Shown here: piece after piece, positions 43,710-52,399 of the stretch | Numbering within the stretch: position 1 is the stretch's first letter | How the letters are laid out: every line of letters starts with the position of its first letter | DNA from: Sphingomicrobium flavum | GTDB lineage: Bacteria > Pseudomonadota > Alphaproteobacteria > Sphingomonadales > Sphingomonadaceae | Assembly (NCBI RefSeq): GCF_024721605.1 | Contig: NZ_CP102630.1 | Location: forward strand, 1,922,001 to 1,986,000 | DNA length: 64,000 bases | Direction of reading: 5' to 3' | Position numbers and translations under genes: made by a program | Notes under the pieces: generated by a model | Seen by the model: only the letters and a program-made list of their open reading frames with translations | Database searches by the model: none | Told to the model about the DNA's origin: nothing

Positions 43710-45431
43710 ATGTCCGTGGATCGAAAACAATCACAAGAGACTAGCGAGCCGATGAACGATCAGCCCAACCTTCAGCAATTCGTCAACGAGCTGAACAGCT
43801 ATGGCCAGGAAGAAGGCGATACGCCGGCCGCCGTTCCGGGTGCCGAGCCCGCCATCGGCCATGTGCTGGAAATTGCCGGATCGGGCAGCCGCGCGGTGCT
43901 CGATGCCCGCCGCCTAATGCAGCTGCAGGGCAATGAAGATCCCGCGCTCTCGATGTCCGGCCAGGTCGGCAGCCAGGTCAAGATGCCGGTCGGCGATGCC
44001 TGGCTCATCGCCAACGTGCGTACGATGAAGGCGTTCGAAGGCACCACCGTGCTCGCCCATGTCGACTTTTTGGGCGAAGGCAAGCGCGCCGCCGATGGCC
44101 GCATGTCCAACTTCAAGCGCGGGGTGACCCGCTTCCCGATCCCGGGCTGCGAAGTCCATCCGGTGACGACGCAGGATCTCCAGGCCGTCTTCGCCGCCGA
44201 CAACCGACCGCATATCGAGATCGGTACCGTCTATCCGACCGACGATATTCGCGGCGCGCTCTATGTCGATCCCATGCTCGGCAAGCATTTCGCGGTGCTG
44301 GGCTCGACCGGTACCGGTAAGTCGACCTCGGTCAGCCTCATCCTTCACCGCATTTCGGAGCTCAGCCCCGAAGGCCATATCGTGATGATCGATCCGCACG
44401 GCGAATATTCGGCCGCCTTCAAGGGCTTTGGCGAACTGTTCAACGTCGACAATCTGCAGCTGCCCTACTGGCTGATGAACTTCGAGGAACATTGCGAAGT
44501 CATGCTCACGAGCTCGGGCCATGACCGCCAGCGCGACGAGGACATCCTCGCCAAGTGCCTCTTGGAAGCGCGCCAGCGCAACAAGATGACCGACGAATTC
44601 GGCAAGGTGACGGTCGACAGCCCGATCCCCTATTTGCTGACCGACTTCAACCAGATCATCGTCAACGAAATGGGCAAATTGGACCGCGCGGGCGATGCTT
44701 CGCCCTATCAGCGCCTCAAGAACAAGTTGGACGAACTGCGCTCCGATCCGCGCTACAGCTTCATGTTCTCGGGCATGCTGGTCAGCGATACGATGGGCAA
44801 GTTCCTCGCCAAGATGTTCCGCCTGCCCGCCGAGGGCCGGCCGATTTCGATCGTCGACGTCTCGGGCGTCCCGTCCGAGGTTACCTCGACCGTGGTGTCG
44901 GTGCTGGCCCGCATGGTGTTCGATTATGCCATCTGGTCACGCACCGAAGCGCAGCGCCCGATGCTGCTGGTCTGCGAAGAAGCCCACCGCTACGTCCCCA
45001 AGGATGAATCGGGCGGCAACCAGGCCGTGCGCCGCATCCTCGAGCGGATCGCCAAGGAAGGCCGTAAATATGGCGTCAGCCTGGGCCTCATCACGCAGCG
45101 CCCGTCTGATCTGGCCGAAGGCGTGCTCTCGCAGTGCGGTACCATCATCTCGATGCGTCTCAACAACGAACGAGATCAGGACGTGGTGCGCGCCGCCATG
45201 CCCGAAGGCGCGCGCGGCTTCCTCGATGCCATCCCGGCCTTGCGCAACCGCGAATGCATTGCCTCGGGCGAAGGCGTGAACATCCCGATCCGCGTCACCT
45301 TCGATAATCTGGAAGCCGAGAAGCGCCCGGCATCGAGCGATCCGAGCTTTGCCGAAATGTGGCGCCAGACCGGCGATGAAGAAGGCATCATCCAGCGCAC
45401 CGTCCGCCGCTGGCGCGGTCACGGAAAGTAA
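43710..45431 (+). CDS. HerA-like DUF87 ATPase
   Basis: This 573 aa hexameric-type ATPase has an N-terminal HAS-barrel-like region, Walker A 'LGSTGTGKSTSVSLIL' near residue 200, 'VMIDPHGEYSAAF', Walker B 'MLLVCEEAHRYVP' and the C-terminal 'GLITQRPSDLAEGVLSQCG' and 'LNNERDQDVVRAAMP' typical of HerA/FtsK-type translocases. HerA normally pairs with NurA nuclease in end resection, but no NurA is adjacent, and this solo form is frequent in alphaproteobacteria. The start at 43710 is one option; ATG 43752 is another. A strong terminator follows. Confidence 0.88.
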   Translation: MSVDRKQSQETSEPMNDQPNLQQFVNELNSYGQEEGDTPAAVPGAEPAIGHVLEIAGSGSRAVLDARRLMQLQGNEDPALSMSGQVGSQVKMPVGDAWLIANVRTMKAFEGTTVLAHVDFLGEGKRAADGRMSNFKRGVTRFPIPGCEVHPVTTQDLQAVFAADNRPHIEIGTVYPTDDIRGALYVDPMLGKHFAVLGSTGTGKSTSVSLILHRISELSPEGHIVMIDPHGEYSAAFKGFGELFNVDNLQLPYWLMNFEEHCEVMLTSSGHDRQRDEDILAKCLLEARQRNKMTDEFGKVTVDSPIPYLLTDFNQIIVNEMGKLDRAGDASPYQRLKNKLDELRSDPRYSFMFSGMLVSDTMGKFLAKMFRLPAEGRPISIVDVSGVPSEVTSTVVSVLARMVFDYAIWSRTEAQRPMLLVCEEAHRYVPKDESGGNQAVRRILERIAKEGRKYGVSLGLITQRPSDLAEGVLSQCGTIISMRLNNERDQDVVRAAMPEGARGFLDAIPALRNRECIASGEGVNIPIRVTFDNLEAEKRPASSDPSFAEMWRQTGDEEGIIQRTVRRWRGHGK

Positions 45432-45512
45432 ACGAATCCAAAGCGCGTCCGGGGGACGCGCGACGATGCGTTCCGAAGGGCCAAAGGCCCGGAGGCAACG
45501 GGATGAAAATAA

Positions 45513-45543
45513 GAAGGGCGCCCATCGCGGCGCCCTTTTCTTG
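45513..45543 (+). terminator. Rho-independent terminator after HerA-like gene
   Basis: AAGGGCGCC (45514-45522) pairs with GGCGCCCTT (45529-45537) around a 6-base loop and is followed by TTCTTGT. It separates the plus-strand ATPase gene from the convergent M23 peptidase gene, and the stem's A-rich flank may let it work in both directions. Confidence 0.85.
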
Positions 45544-45549
45544 TAAGGA

Positions 45550-46950
45550 CTAAACCGTCGGGCTCGGCGGCGCGACCGGCTCCAGCGCCAGATATTGCTG
45601 GTGACGCGCCTTCAATGCCTTCATCTGCGCGGGCGATAGCGGATTGCGCCGCACGATATCGACGCTGCGCGGATCGACCTTCCGTCCGCCCACGCTGACT
45701 TCATAATGAAGGTGCGGCCCGGTCGACAGGCCGGAGGAGCCGACAGTGCCGATCACTTGCCCGCGCCGGACCTCGGTCCCGCTCGGCACGGCGATGCTGC
45801 TCATGTGCGAATAGCTCGTGACGATGCCGCCATCATGGGCCAGCTTCACGCGCCGGCCATTGCCCCCGGCCCAGCCCGATGCGATCACCTTGCCATCGGC
45901 GGCCGCCACGATGGGCGTGCCGCTGCGCGCGGCAAAGTCGATGCCCGAATGCATGCGCGTGTAGCGCAGGATGGGATGGCGGCGCATGCCAAAATTGCTG
46001 CTGATCGGCGCATTGACCGGCCAGATCATGCCGCTCTCGCTGGTCCCGTCGAGCCCGCCCGTATCGACCCATTTGATCTGTCCGCCGACATTCCAGCGCA
46101 TCAGGTCCAGTGCCTCGCGCCCCTGCCGCTTCACGCCGGCATAGAGCAACGCCCCGGCCAGCTCTTCGCCCGCCTCGGTCATTTTCTTTTCCATCACCAG
46201 GTCGAAGCGGTCGCCGCTGGTCACCTCGCCCACGTCGAAGCGCGCGCCGATGGCCTTGATATAGTCGCTTGCCATTTTGGGGCTGACTCCGGCGCCGCGC
46301 AGCGACCAGTAGAGGCCCTGCCCGACCCGTCCGCTCACCCGCACCGGTTCGGCCGTCACCGCGATGGCGGCGGTCCGCACCATGAATTTTTCATCGACGC
46401 GTTCAAGGCTGACCTGGAGGTCGTAGCGCGCCTTGAGGCTGAGTGTCTCCAAGGGACGCGATCCGTCGCTGCGCGCGCGGCCGAGGCGCACATTGACCTT
46501 GGTGCCCGCTGCGAGCTCGCTTGGCGAGACCGCTGTCACCGCCGCGCGCGCCGCGCGTGCATCGCGGTCCGCCACGCCCGCGCGCTTCAGGCTGGCATCG
46601 AGCCGGTCACCTTCGCCCAGCGTCGCCACCAGGTCGCGGAAGGGCCGCTCGGGCACATCGCTCAGCGGTTCGACCGCCGCGCCCGCCGCCATGCGCATGC
46701 CCACACCGCCGCCGCGATATTGCGGCGCGATTCCGGCAGCGCGATATTCCTGCGCCAATGCATCGTGCGGCAACGGCGCGGCAGGCTCGATCAGCGGCTG
46801 CATCGCCAGCGCGCTCGCGCCAACGGTGAGCAGCCCGATCCCCGCCATGGCGGGCAGATTATTGAGGAAGGCAGGCCGCGTTTTGGGCATGGGGGTGCGC
46901 TCGCGCAACTGGCGCGCCATCGCCCCGAAACCCGGATCACTCTCGGCCAT
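45550..46950 (-). CDS. M23 family peptidoglycan endopeptidase
   Basis: The product is about 466 aa from ATG 46950 (MAESDPGFG). It has a membrane anchor near residues 31-50, a linker, a SPOR/OapA-like region ('LVATLGEGDRLDASLKRAGV'), and a C-terminal LytM domain. The zinc ligands sit in 'MHSGIDFAARSGTP' and 'GLSTGPHLHYEV'. It would cut peptide cross-links in peptidoglycan from the periplasmic face. A longer frame from GTG 47019 is possible. The motif GCTTGTTAACCATG (47004-47017) is upstream of the chosen start. Confidence 0.9.
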   Translation of the reverse strand: MAESDPGFGAMARQLRERTPMPKTRPAFLNNLPAMAGIGLLTVGASALAMQPLIEPAAPLPHDALAQEYRAAGIAPQYRGGGVGMRMAAGAAVEPLSDVPERPFRDLVATLGEGDRLDASLKRAGVADRDARAARAAVTAVSPSELAAGTKVNVRLGRARSDGSRPLETLSLKARYDLQVSLERVDEKFMVRTAAIAVTAEPVRVSGRVGQGLYWSLRGAGVSPKMASDYIKAIGARFDVGEVTSGDRFDLVMEKKMTEAGEELAGALLYAGVKRQGREALDLMRWNVGGQIKWVDTGGLDGTSESGMIWPVNAPISSNFGMRRHPILRYTRMHSGIDFAARSGTPIVAAADGKVIASGWAGGNGRRVKLAHDGGIVTSYSHMSSIAVPSGTEVRRGQVIGTVGSSGLSTGPHLHYEVSVGGRKVDPRSVDIVRRNPLSPAQMKALKARHQQYLALEPVAPPSPTV

Positions 46951-47003
46951 CAGCCTCAATTCCCCTCGCGCACGCGAATCACGCGCGCCTCCTTCTCGCA
47001 TTT

Positions 47004-47017
47004 CATGGTTAACAAGC
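47004..47017 (-). promoter_or_regulatory. TTAACCAT-type motif upstream of M23 peptidase gene
   Basis: The minus strand reads GCTTGTTAACCATG, identical over 14 bases to the site at 9006-9019 upstream of the receiver-like gene. TTAACCAT is linked to cell-cycle promoters in alphaproteobacteria; a cell-wall hydrolase is a fitting target. Inferred function. Confidence 0.45.
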
Positions 47018-47089
47018 ACTTATGTCAAAAATTCATCGCCGCGGCGATTAGCGCTTGCATCGGCAGGGCGCGCGATTCACTCTGCCTGC

Positions 47090-49642
47090 ATGTCCCGACA
47101 CGCGGACGGCCTTGTTCGGGCCATTTTAGGGCCCACCAATACCGGCAAGACCCACTTGGCGATCGAGCGGATGTGCGCCCATTCATCGGGCGTCATCGGC
47201 TTCCCGCTGCGCCTGCTCGCGCGCGAAGTCTATGACCGCGTGGTCGCACTGAAAGGCGAAAAGCAGGTCGCGCTCGTCACCGGCGAGGAACGGATCGTTC
47301 CCAAGGATGCGCGCTACGTCCTGTGCACGGCGGAAAGCATGCCCGTCCCGCAGGCGCAGGGCGAACTGCTCCCCGGCGAACCGGGCGACCTGCCGCGCCA
47401 TTATGCCTTTGCCGCCATCGACGAGGCGCAACTGGGCATGGATCCCGAACGCGGCCATGTCTTTACCGATCGCATGCTGCGCGCGCGGGGGCGTGAGGAA
47501 ACGCTGATCCTCGGCTCGGATACGCTGCGCCCCATCGTGCGCGAACTCCTCCCCGAAGCCGAGATCGTCAGCCGCCCGCGCTTCTCGACGCTGTCCTATG
47601 CGGGATCGACCAAATTGTCGCGCCTGCCCCCGCGCAGCGCCATCGTCGCGTTCAGCGCAGAACAGGTCTACGCCATCGCCGAAATGCTGCGCCGCTTCAA
47701 AGGCGGGGCGGCGGTCGTCATGGGCGCCTTGTCGCCCGCCACCCGCAACGCGCAGGTCGATCTCTTCCAGCGCGGCGAAGTGGATTATCTGGTCGCCACC
47801 GATGCCATCGGCATGGGCCTTAACATGGATGTCAAACATGTCGCTTTTGCGGGCCTCAGCAAATTTGACGGCCAGCGCGAGCGCCGTTTGCGCATCCCGG
47901 AAATGGCGCAGATCGCCGGGCGCGCCGGGCGTCACCAGACCGACGGCACCTTCGGCACCCTCGCCGTGGGCGATAAGAGCGCCGAATTCACCGACGAGGA
48001 AATCGCCAATATCGAGGCGCATCGCTTCCGCCCGCTGGAAAGCGTCTATTGGCGCAACGCCCATCTCGATTTCCGCTCGGTCGCGAACCTCATCGCCAGC
48101 CTCGAGGAAAAGCCCGACGATCCGATGCTCCGCTCGGCCCCCGTCGCGATCGACCTTGCGGTGCTCAAATCGCTCGCCGAAGATCCTGCCATCGCGGCGA
48201 TGGGCGGCCAGCGCGCGCGCACTTTATGGGCCTGTTGCGGCCTGCCCGATTTCCGCAAGGTCGGCCCCACCCACCATGCCCGCATGGTCCGCCGCATCTT
48301 CTCCTATATCGGCGAGGGCGGCCATATCCCGCAGGACTGGTTCGCCGCCGAGGTCACCCGCCTCGACCAGGTGATGGGCGATATCGAGGTGCTGGCCGAT
48401 CGCCTCGCCGGCATCCGCAGCTGGGCCTATATCGCCCAGCGTTCCGACTGGTTGCAAAACCCCGCCCGCTGGGCCGAGCGCACGCGCGAGGTCGAGGCCC
48501 GCCTGTCCGACGCGCTCCATGCCGGCCTCACCCAGCGCTTCGTCGACCGCCGTACCGCCATCCTGGTGCGCGATATCGGCGCGCATGGCGCCGACGCTTT
48601 GCCCGTCACCGTCGCCGCCGATGGCGAAGTTTCGGTCGGCCCCGAACCCATCGGTCATCTTGCCGGTTTCGACTTCAAGGTCGATCCCACCGCCCATCAT
48701 GCCGACAAGCGCCTGCTGCTCGCGGCTGCCGAACGGCGCCTCGGCAAGGAATTGTCGCGCCGCGCCCGCAAGCTGATCGATGCGCCCGATACCGCTTTCC
48801 AGCTGGTCGAGGATGGCGACCGGCTGGCCATCGCCTGGGAGGGAAACATCCTCGCCCGCCTCGCCCCCGGCCGCTCGCTGACCGAACCCGCGGTGCGCAC
48901 CGTACGCGCGCTCGATCGCCTGTCCGCGCCCCAGCGCAGCGCGCTGCGCGCCCGGCTCGAACGCTGGCTCGAAACCATGATCGAGCGGCATCTGTCGCCC
49001 TTGAAGCAGCTCTCCGACGCCGCGTCGGACAAGAATGTCGCGCCCGGTGTGCGCGCGGTCGCGGCCATGCTTGCCGATACGGGCGGCCTCCTGCCGCGCA
49101 AGGCCTTGAGCGCCGCCATCCAGCATCTGGAAAAAGCCGATCGCACCACGCTGCACAAGCTGCGCGTCCGCCTCGGCGCGCTCGACGTGTTCGTCGCCAC
49201 GCTGCTGAAACCCGCCGCCCAATATTGGCGCGCCGCCCTGCTGGCGGTGCGCGATGATCGCGCGCTGCCCACCCTGCCAAGGCCCGGCACCGCGCTGCTC
49301 GACGAGACCGCCGATCCCAACGCCGCCGCGCTCGCCTTCCGCCCGGTCGGCAAGAAGTGGCTACGCGTCGACATGGCCGATCGGCTCGCCACCCATGCCC
49401 TCCAGGTCAAGCAGCGCGATGGCGACGATCCAGTCGATCTTGCGCTCGCAACCAGCATTGGCCTCGACGCCGCAGACATCCGCAAGCTGATGGCCGAAAT
49501 CGGCTATGTCCCGCAGGGCGAGACGTGGAAATGGCGCGGCGCAGGCCGCCGCACGCAGCAGGCCAGGAAGCGCGGCAAGCAGCCCCGCCGGCCGCACAAG
49601 CCCAACGTCTTCACCGAGGCCTTCAAGGATTTCAAACGCTAG
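47090..49642 (+). CDS. SUV3-like DEAD/DEAH-box RNA helicase
   Basis: This 850 aa protein is a homologue of the mitochondrial SUV3 helicase. It has Walker A 'ILGPTNTGKTHLAIERM' at residues 11-27, a DEAH-like box 'AAIDEAQLGMD', 'LVTGEERIVP', and the C-terminal helicase motifs 'VDYLVATDAIGMGLNMDV' and 'IAGRAGRHQTDGTFG'. A long C-terminal region ends in a Lys/Arg-rich tail ('RKRGKQPRRPHKP'). A role in RNA turnover is inferred from the family. The start ATG 47090 is the first beyond the divergent peptidase gene. The S4 gene follows with no gap. Confidence 0.9.
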   Translation: MSRHADGLVRAILGPTNTGKTHLAIERMCAHSSGVIGFPLRLLAREVYDRVVALKGEKQVALVTGEERIVPKDARYVLCTAESMPVPQAQGELLPGEPGDLPRHYAFAAIDEAQLGMDPERGHVFTDRMLRARGREETLILGSDTLRPIVRELLPEAEIVSRPRFSTLSYAGSTKLSRLPPRSAIVAFSAEQVYAIAEMLRRFKGGAAVVMGALSPATRNAQVDLFQRGEVDYLVATDAIGMGLNMDVKHVAFAGLSKFDGQRERRLRIPEMAQIAGRAGRHQTDGTFGTLAVGDKSAEFTDEEIANIEAHRFRPLESVYWRNAHLDFRSVANLIASLEEKPDDPMLRSAPVAIDLAVLKSLAEDPAIAAMGGQRARTLWACCGLPDFRKVGPTHHARMVRRIFSYIGEGGHIPQDWFAAEVTRLDQVMGDIEVLADRLAGIRSWAYIAQRSDWLQNPARWAERTREVEARLSDALHAGLTQRFVDRRTAILVRDIGAHGADALPVTVAADGEVSVGPEPIGHLAGFDFKVDPTAHHADKRLLLAAAERRLGKELSRRARKLIDAPDTAFQLVEDGDRLAIAWEGNILARLAPGRSLTEPAVRTVRALDRLSAPQRSALRARLERWLETMIERHLSPLKQLSDAASDKNVAPGVRAVAAMLADTGGLLPRKALSAAIQHLEKADRTTLHKLRVRLGALDVFVATLLKPAAQYWRAALLAVRDDRALPTLPRPGTALLDETADPNAAALAFRPVGKKWLRVDMADRLATHALQVKQRDGDDPVDLALATSIGLDAADIRKLMAEIGYVPQGETWKWRGAGRRTQQARKRGKQPRRPHKPNVFTEAFKDFKR

Positions 49643-49927
49643 GTGCGGATCGACACTTTCCTCACCCGCATCCGCCTTGCCCGCACGCGCGGGCGCGTCC
49701 AGCATATCGTCGATGAAGGCCTGATCCGCGTGGATGGCCGGCGCGTCGAAAAGCCCAGCATGGAAGTGCGCGAGGGGAGCGTGCTCACCTTGCCCATGCA
49801 CGGCCAGATTCGCGTCATCCGCGTGCTGGCTCTGCCCACCCGCCGCGGCCCGCCCGCCGAAGCACGCGCCTGCTATGAAGAGCTCGGCCAAACTGCAAAC
49901 GACTCGCATCAAGCCGATGGGCGTTGA
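49643..49927 (+). CDS. S4-domain RNA-binding protein (Hsp15-like)
   Basis: This 94 aa protein starts at GTG 49643, directly after the helicase stop. Its S4 domain reads '[20 protein letters not shown]' and '[18 protein letters not shown]', as in Hsp15/HslR, which binds stalled 50S subunits with nascent chains. Adjacent coupling to an RNA helicase suggests shared RNA metabolism. An extended tail after residue 75 is of no known type. Confidence 0.87.
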   Translation: MRIDTFLTRIRLARTRGRVQHIVDEGLIRVDGRRVEKPSMEVREGSVLTLPMHGQIRVIRVLALPTRRGPPAEARACYEELGQTANDSHQADGR

Positions 49928-49989
49928 CGCGATGCCCCCGCGCTTTTAGCGACGGGGCAACTGCCACGGTTTTTCGAGGAAATGACCCC

Positions 49990-50328
49990 ATGACCTATGT
50001 CGTCACCGACGCCTGTATCCGCTGCAAATATATGGACTGCGTCGAGGTCTGCCCGGTCGACTGCTTCTATGAGGGCGAGAACATGCTCGTGATCAATCCC
50101 AACGAATGCATCGATTGCGGCGTGTGCGAACCCGAATGCCCGGCCGAGGCGATCCTCCCCGATACCGAGGCGGACACCGACAAATGGGTCGAAATCAACG
50201 CCAAGTTCAGCGCCGAATGGCCCAACATCACGGTCAAGAAGGACAGCCCGGAGGACGCCGACGAGTTCAAGGGCAAGGACGGCAAATATGAGGAATATTT
50301 CTCGCCCGAGCCCGGCACGGGCGACTGA
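49990..50328 (+). CDS. fdxA: Ferredoxin FdxA (7Fe type)
   Basis: The 112 aa sequence from ATG 49990 begins [20 protein letters not shown]. It carries the two cluster motifs of seven-iron ferredoxins: '[18 protein letters not shown]' and '[16 protein letters not shown]'. An acidic C-terminal extension ('[19 protein letters not shown]') follows, as usual for FdxA. It acts as a low-potential electron carrier. A terminator follows, overlapping the start of the porin gene. Confidence 0.95.
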   Translation: MTYVVTDACIRCKYMDCVEVCPVDCFYEGENMLVINPNECIDCGVCEPECPAEAILPDTEADTDKWVEINAKFSAEWPNITVKKDSPEDADEFKGKDGKYEEYFSPEPGTGD

Positions 50329-50357
50329 TCCGGAACCCGTTCCGCCCCTGAAACGCT

Positions 50358-50394
50358 AAACCCCTCGATACCAGCTGGTTTTGAGGGGTTTTTC
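50358..50394 (+). terminator. Terminator after fdxA that overlaps the next RBS
   Basis: AAACCCCTC (50358-50366) and GAGGGGTTT (50383-50391) form a stem followed by TT. The right arm GAGGGG also stands six bases before the ATG of the MipA-like gene (50395), so the same bases act as Shine-Dalgarno. Read-through transcripts would fold the ribosome site into the hairpin. Confidence 0.8.
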
Positions 50395-51243
50395 ATGTCC
50401 GCGCCGCTTTGTCTTTCCGCTCTAGCCCTCTCGCTCGCGCTGCCCGTCGCCGCCGCTGCGCAGGATGCTCCCGAAGGCCCGCCCCCCGGGGCGCCGGTCC
50501 CGCCCGGTGACAATGTGACGGTCGGTGTCGGCCTTGCCTGGGGCCCCGATTATATGGGCTCGGACGATTATCGCTTCATCCCCGGCGCGCTGGTGCGCGG
50601 CAGCGTGGGCGGGATCGATTTCCAGACCACGGGACTGCGCCTGTCCGCCGGCATCGGCAGCGATGGCCCGGTCAGCTTCTCCGCCGGCCCGGTCATCGGG
50701 CTTCGCCTGTCGCGCTCGGGCAATGTGCGCGACGATCTTGTCGACGAGCTGCCCGACCGCAAGGTCGGCGTCGAGGTCGGCGCTTATGCGTCGGTGGCGT
50801 TCAAGCAGGTCACCAACCCCTATGACAGCTTGAGCTTCAAGCTGGAGGGTGTGCACGACATTGCCGGCGCGCATGATGACTGGCTCCTCACCCCGAGCGT
50901 GAGCTTCACCACCCCCATCTCGCGCAAGACGCTGATCAACCTGACCGCCTCGGCCGAATTTGTCGGCGACGATTTCGCTTCCACCTATTTCGGAATCACG
51001 CCCGAGGAATCCGCTTTGGTCCCCGCGCTCGCCCCCTACGCACTCGATGGCGGGCTCAAAAGCTATGGCGCCAGCCTGCTGGTCGGCCACAGCCTCAACG
51101 ACAATCCCTTCTCGGGCTTTTCGGTTTTCGCGCTGGGCAGCTACACCCGCATCACCGGCGATTTCGCTGACAGCCCGCTGGTGGCCGAGCGCGGCAACCC
51201 CAACCAGTTCTTCCTGGTCGCCGGAGTCGGTTACAGTTTCTAG
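50395..51243 (+). CDS. MipA/OmpV family outer-membrane protein
   Basis: This 282 aa protein has a signal peptide ('LALSLALPVAAAAQ') and a beta-barrel-type sequence: 'VTVGVGLAWGPDYMGSDDYRF' near the N-terminus and a terminal 'FFLVAGVGYSF' with C-terminal phenylalanine. This is the MipA/OmpV pattern; such proteins act as scaffolds or porins in the outer membrane. Its Shine-Dalgarno lies in the fdxA terminator stem. No promoter was identified separately. Confidence 0.9.
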   Translation: MSAPLCLSALALSLALPVAAAAQDAPEGPPPGAPVPPGDNVTVGVGLAWGPDYMGSDDYRFIPGALVRGSVGGIDFQTTGLRLSAGIGSDGPVSFSAGPVIGLRLSRSGNVRDDLVDELPDRKVGVEVGAYASVAFKQVTNPYDSLSFKLEGVHDIAGAHDDWLLTPSVSFTTPISRKTLINLTASAEFVGDDFASTYFGITPEESALVPALAPYALDGGLKSYGASLLVGHSLNDNPFSGFSVFALGSYTRITGDFADSPLVAERGNPNQFFLVAGVGYSF

Positions 51244-51299
51244 CCGCGCACTCTTCTGCTAGGCTTGGTCCCTGCTCGAACCCTTGCAGGAGTAACAGC

Positions 51300-51620
51300 A
51301 TGTTTCTGGTCACCCTCTTTTTGGCGCTGACCCCGCCCGCCCCCGTCGACGCCGATCCCGACGCCGAGACCATGCGCCAGCATGCGATGGAAACTGCCGC
51401 GTTCCTGATGGAGCGGTTCGACGGCAACAAGGATGGTATCCTCGACCGCGACGAGGTGATCGACGCCGCAAGCTGGGCAAAGGCTCAGATCGAGACCAAT
51501 CCCGCCAACAAGGTCGACGAAAGCTCGGTCGCCATGGCCGACCGCATGATCGCGGAAAAGGACGGCGACAAGGACGGCCGCCTTTCGCGCGCCGAACTCG
51601 AACGGACCATGGTTCGGTAG
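51300..51620 (+). CDS. Exported EF-hand protein
   Basis: The 106 aa protein starts with a short signal-like stretch ('LVTLFLALTPPAPV'). Two EF-hand loops are visible: 'DGNKDGILDRDE' near residue 41 and 'DGDKDGRLSRAE' near residue 87, with Asp/Asn ligands and a conserved glycine in place. Calcium binding is likely; the function is unknown. A second EF-hand protein with a similar N-terminus lies at 55535. Confidence 0.85.
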   Translation: MFLVTLFLALTPPAPVDADPDAETMRQHAMETAAFLMERFDGNKDGILDRDEVIDAASWAKAQIETNPANKVDESSVAMADRMIAEKDGDKDGRLSRAELERTMVR

Positions 51621-51645
51621 GCGCTGGCTTGACGCAGCGCGGCGT

Positions 51646-51951
51646 TTACTGCGCCGCCACCGCCTGCTCGGCGCTTTCGACCAATTCGCGCAGCGCCGCC
51701 ATATGCGCGGCAAAGGCACGGCGCCCCTTCTGGGTGAAGGCGGCCCAGGTCCGCTGGCGCCCCTCCGCCTTGGCCTTGCGCAATTTCACATAGCCCGCTT
51801 CCCCAAGCGCGGAGAGATGCTTGGAAAGCACCGAATCGCTGGTGCCGGTGGCCTGCCGCAGCAGGGCAAATTCGGCATCGTCCACGCGTGACAGGATGGC
51901 AGCGATCTGCAGGCGCGCGGGCGCGTGCAGCACGGGGTCGAGGTCAGGCAT
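51646..51951 (-). CDS. Winged-helix transcriptional regulator (HTH_27/MarR-like)
   Basis: This 101 aa DNA-binding protein has the pattern 'HAPARLQIAAILSRVDDAEFA', recognition helix 'SDSVLSKHLSALGEAGYV' and wing 'GRQRTWAAFTQKGRRA'. This is the ArsR/MarR-like winged-helix family that often controls an adjacent membrane-protein operon. It is the third gene of a unit with the small membrane protein and CPBP protease, overlapping by 8 bp. The operator cluster at 53194-53279 upstream of the operon is the probable autoregulatory target. Confidence 0.88.
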   Translation of the reverse strand: MPDLDPVLHAPARLQIAAILSRVDDAEFALLRQATGTSDSVLSKHLSALGEAGYVKLRKAKAEGRQRTWAAFTQKGRRAFAAHMAALRELVESAEQAVAAQ

Positions 51952-52399
51952 TCCAGCTTCGGTCCTGCAGTTCGGCGCGGTAAAGCCGTTCCCACCACAA
52001 TGAGGCGCCGGTCACCCCGATCCCCACCGCAAGCGCGATCCATGGTGCGATGGGCGACCATTGATTGATGCCATTGCCCGTCTCAATCACTGCGGCAAAT
52101 CCTGCAAAGGCCATGAAGGTTGCCAGCAGCGCCGCCGGCCTGGCCTGCCGTGACGACCAGCCATTGACGAAGAAGCCATGGGTGCGGCGATCGCTGGCGA
52201 CGATCAGGCCGATGCAGGCGACACAGAGCGCCATCAGGACAGCCGCCATGGGCATTGGCACCGCCCAGATCATAAGGAAGGCCGATTGCAGCGCCCCCGC
52301 CAGGGCATGGCGCCACAAAGGCCAGCGCGCCCGCGCCGCCAGCGCATCGCGCCCCTGCGTCACCGCGTCGAGCGCCTGGCGCGCTTCGTCATTGTTCAT
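51944..52399 (-). CDS. Small membrane protein of the CPBP/wHTH operon
   Basis: The product is 151 aa from ATG 52399 (AAGGAG upstream) with four helices (about 30-50, 52-70, 88-105, 116-135) in a hydrophobic core and short polar ends. It resembles uncharacterised membrane proteins encoded beside winged-helix regulators. It sits between the CPBP protease (4 bp overlap) and the regulator (8 bp overlap). Function unknown. Confidence 0.75.
   Translation of the reverse strand: MNNDEARQALDAVTQGRDALAARARWPLWRHALAGALQSAFLMIWAVPMPMAAVLMALCVACIGLIVASDRRTHGFFVNGWSSRQARPAALLATFMAFAGFAAVIETGNGINQWSPIAPWIALAVGIGVTGASLWWERLYRAELQDRSWNA

Noticed and set aside
43710-45431. HerA-like ATPase as part of a defence pair
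   Set aside because: HerA with SIR2 or NurA-type partners forms defence or repair pairs, but the flanking genes are a TIGR02186 protein and a convergent M23 peptidase; the solo chromosomal form is common in alphaproteobacteria.
46433-47089. Upstream extension of the SUV3-like helicase frame
   Set aside because: It lies opposite the M23 peptidase gene, is Arg/Ser-rich and has no homology; ATG 47090 begins right before the Walker A motif.
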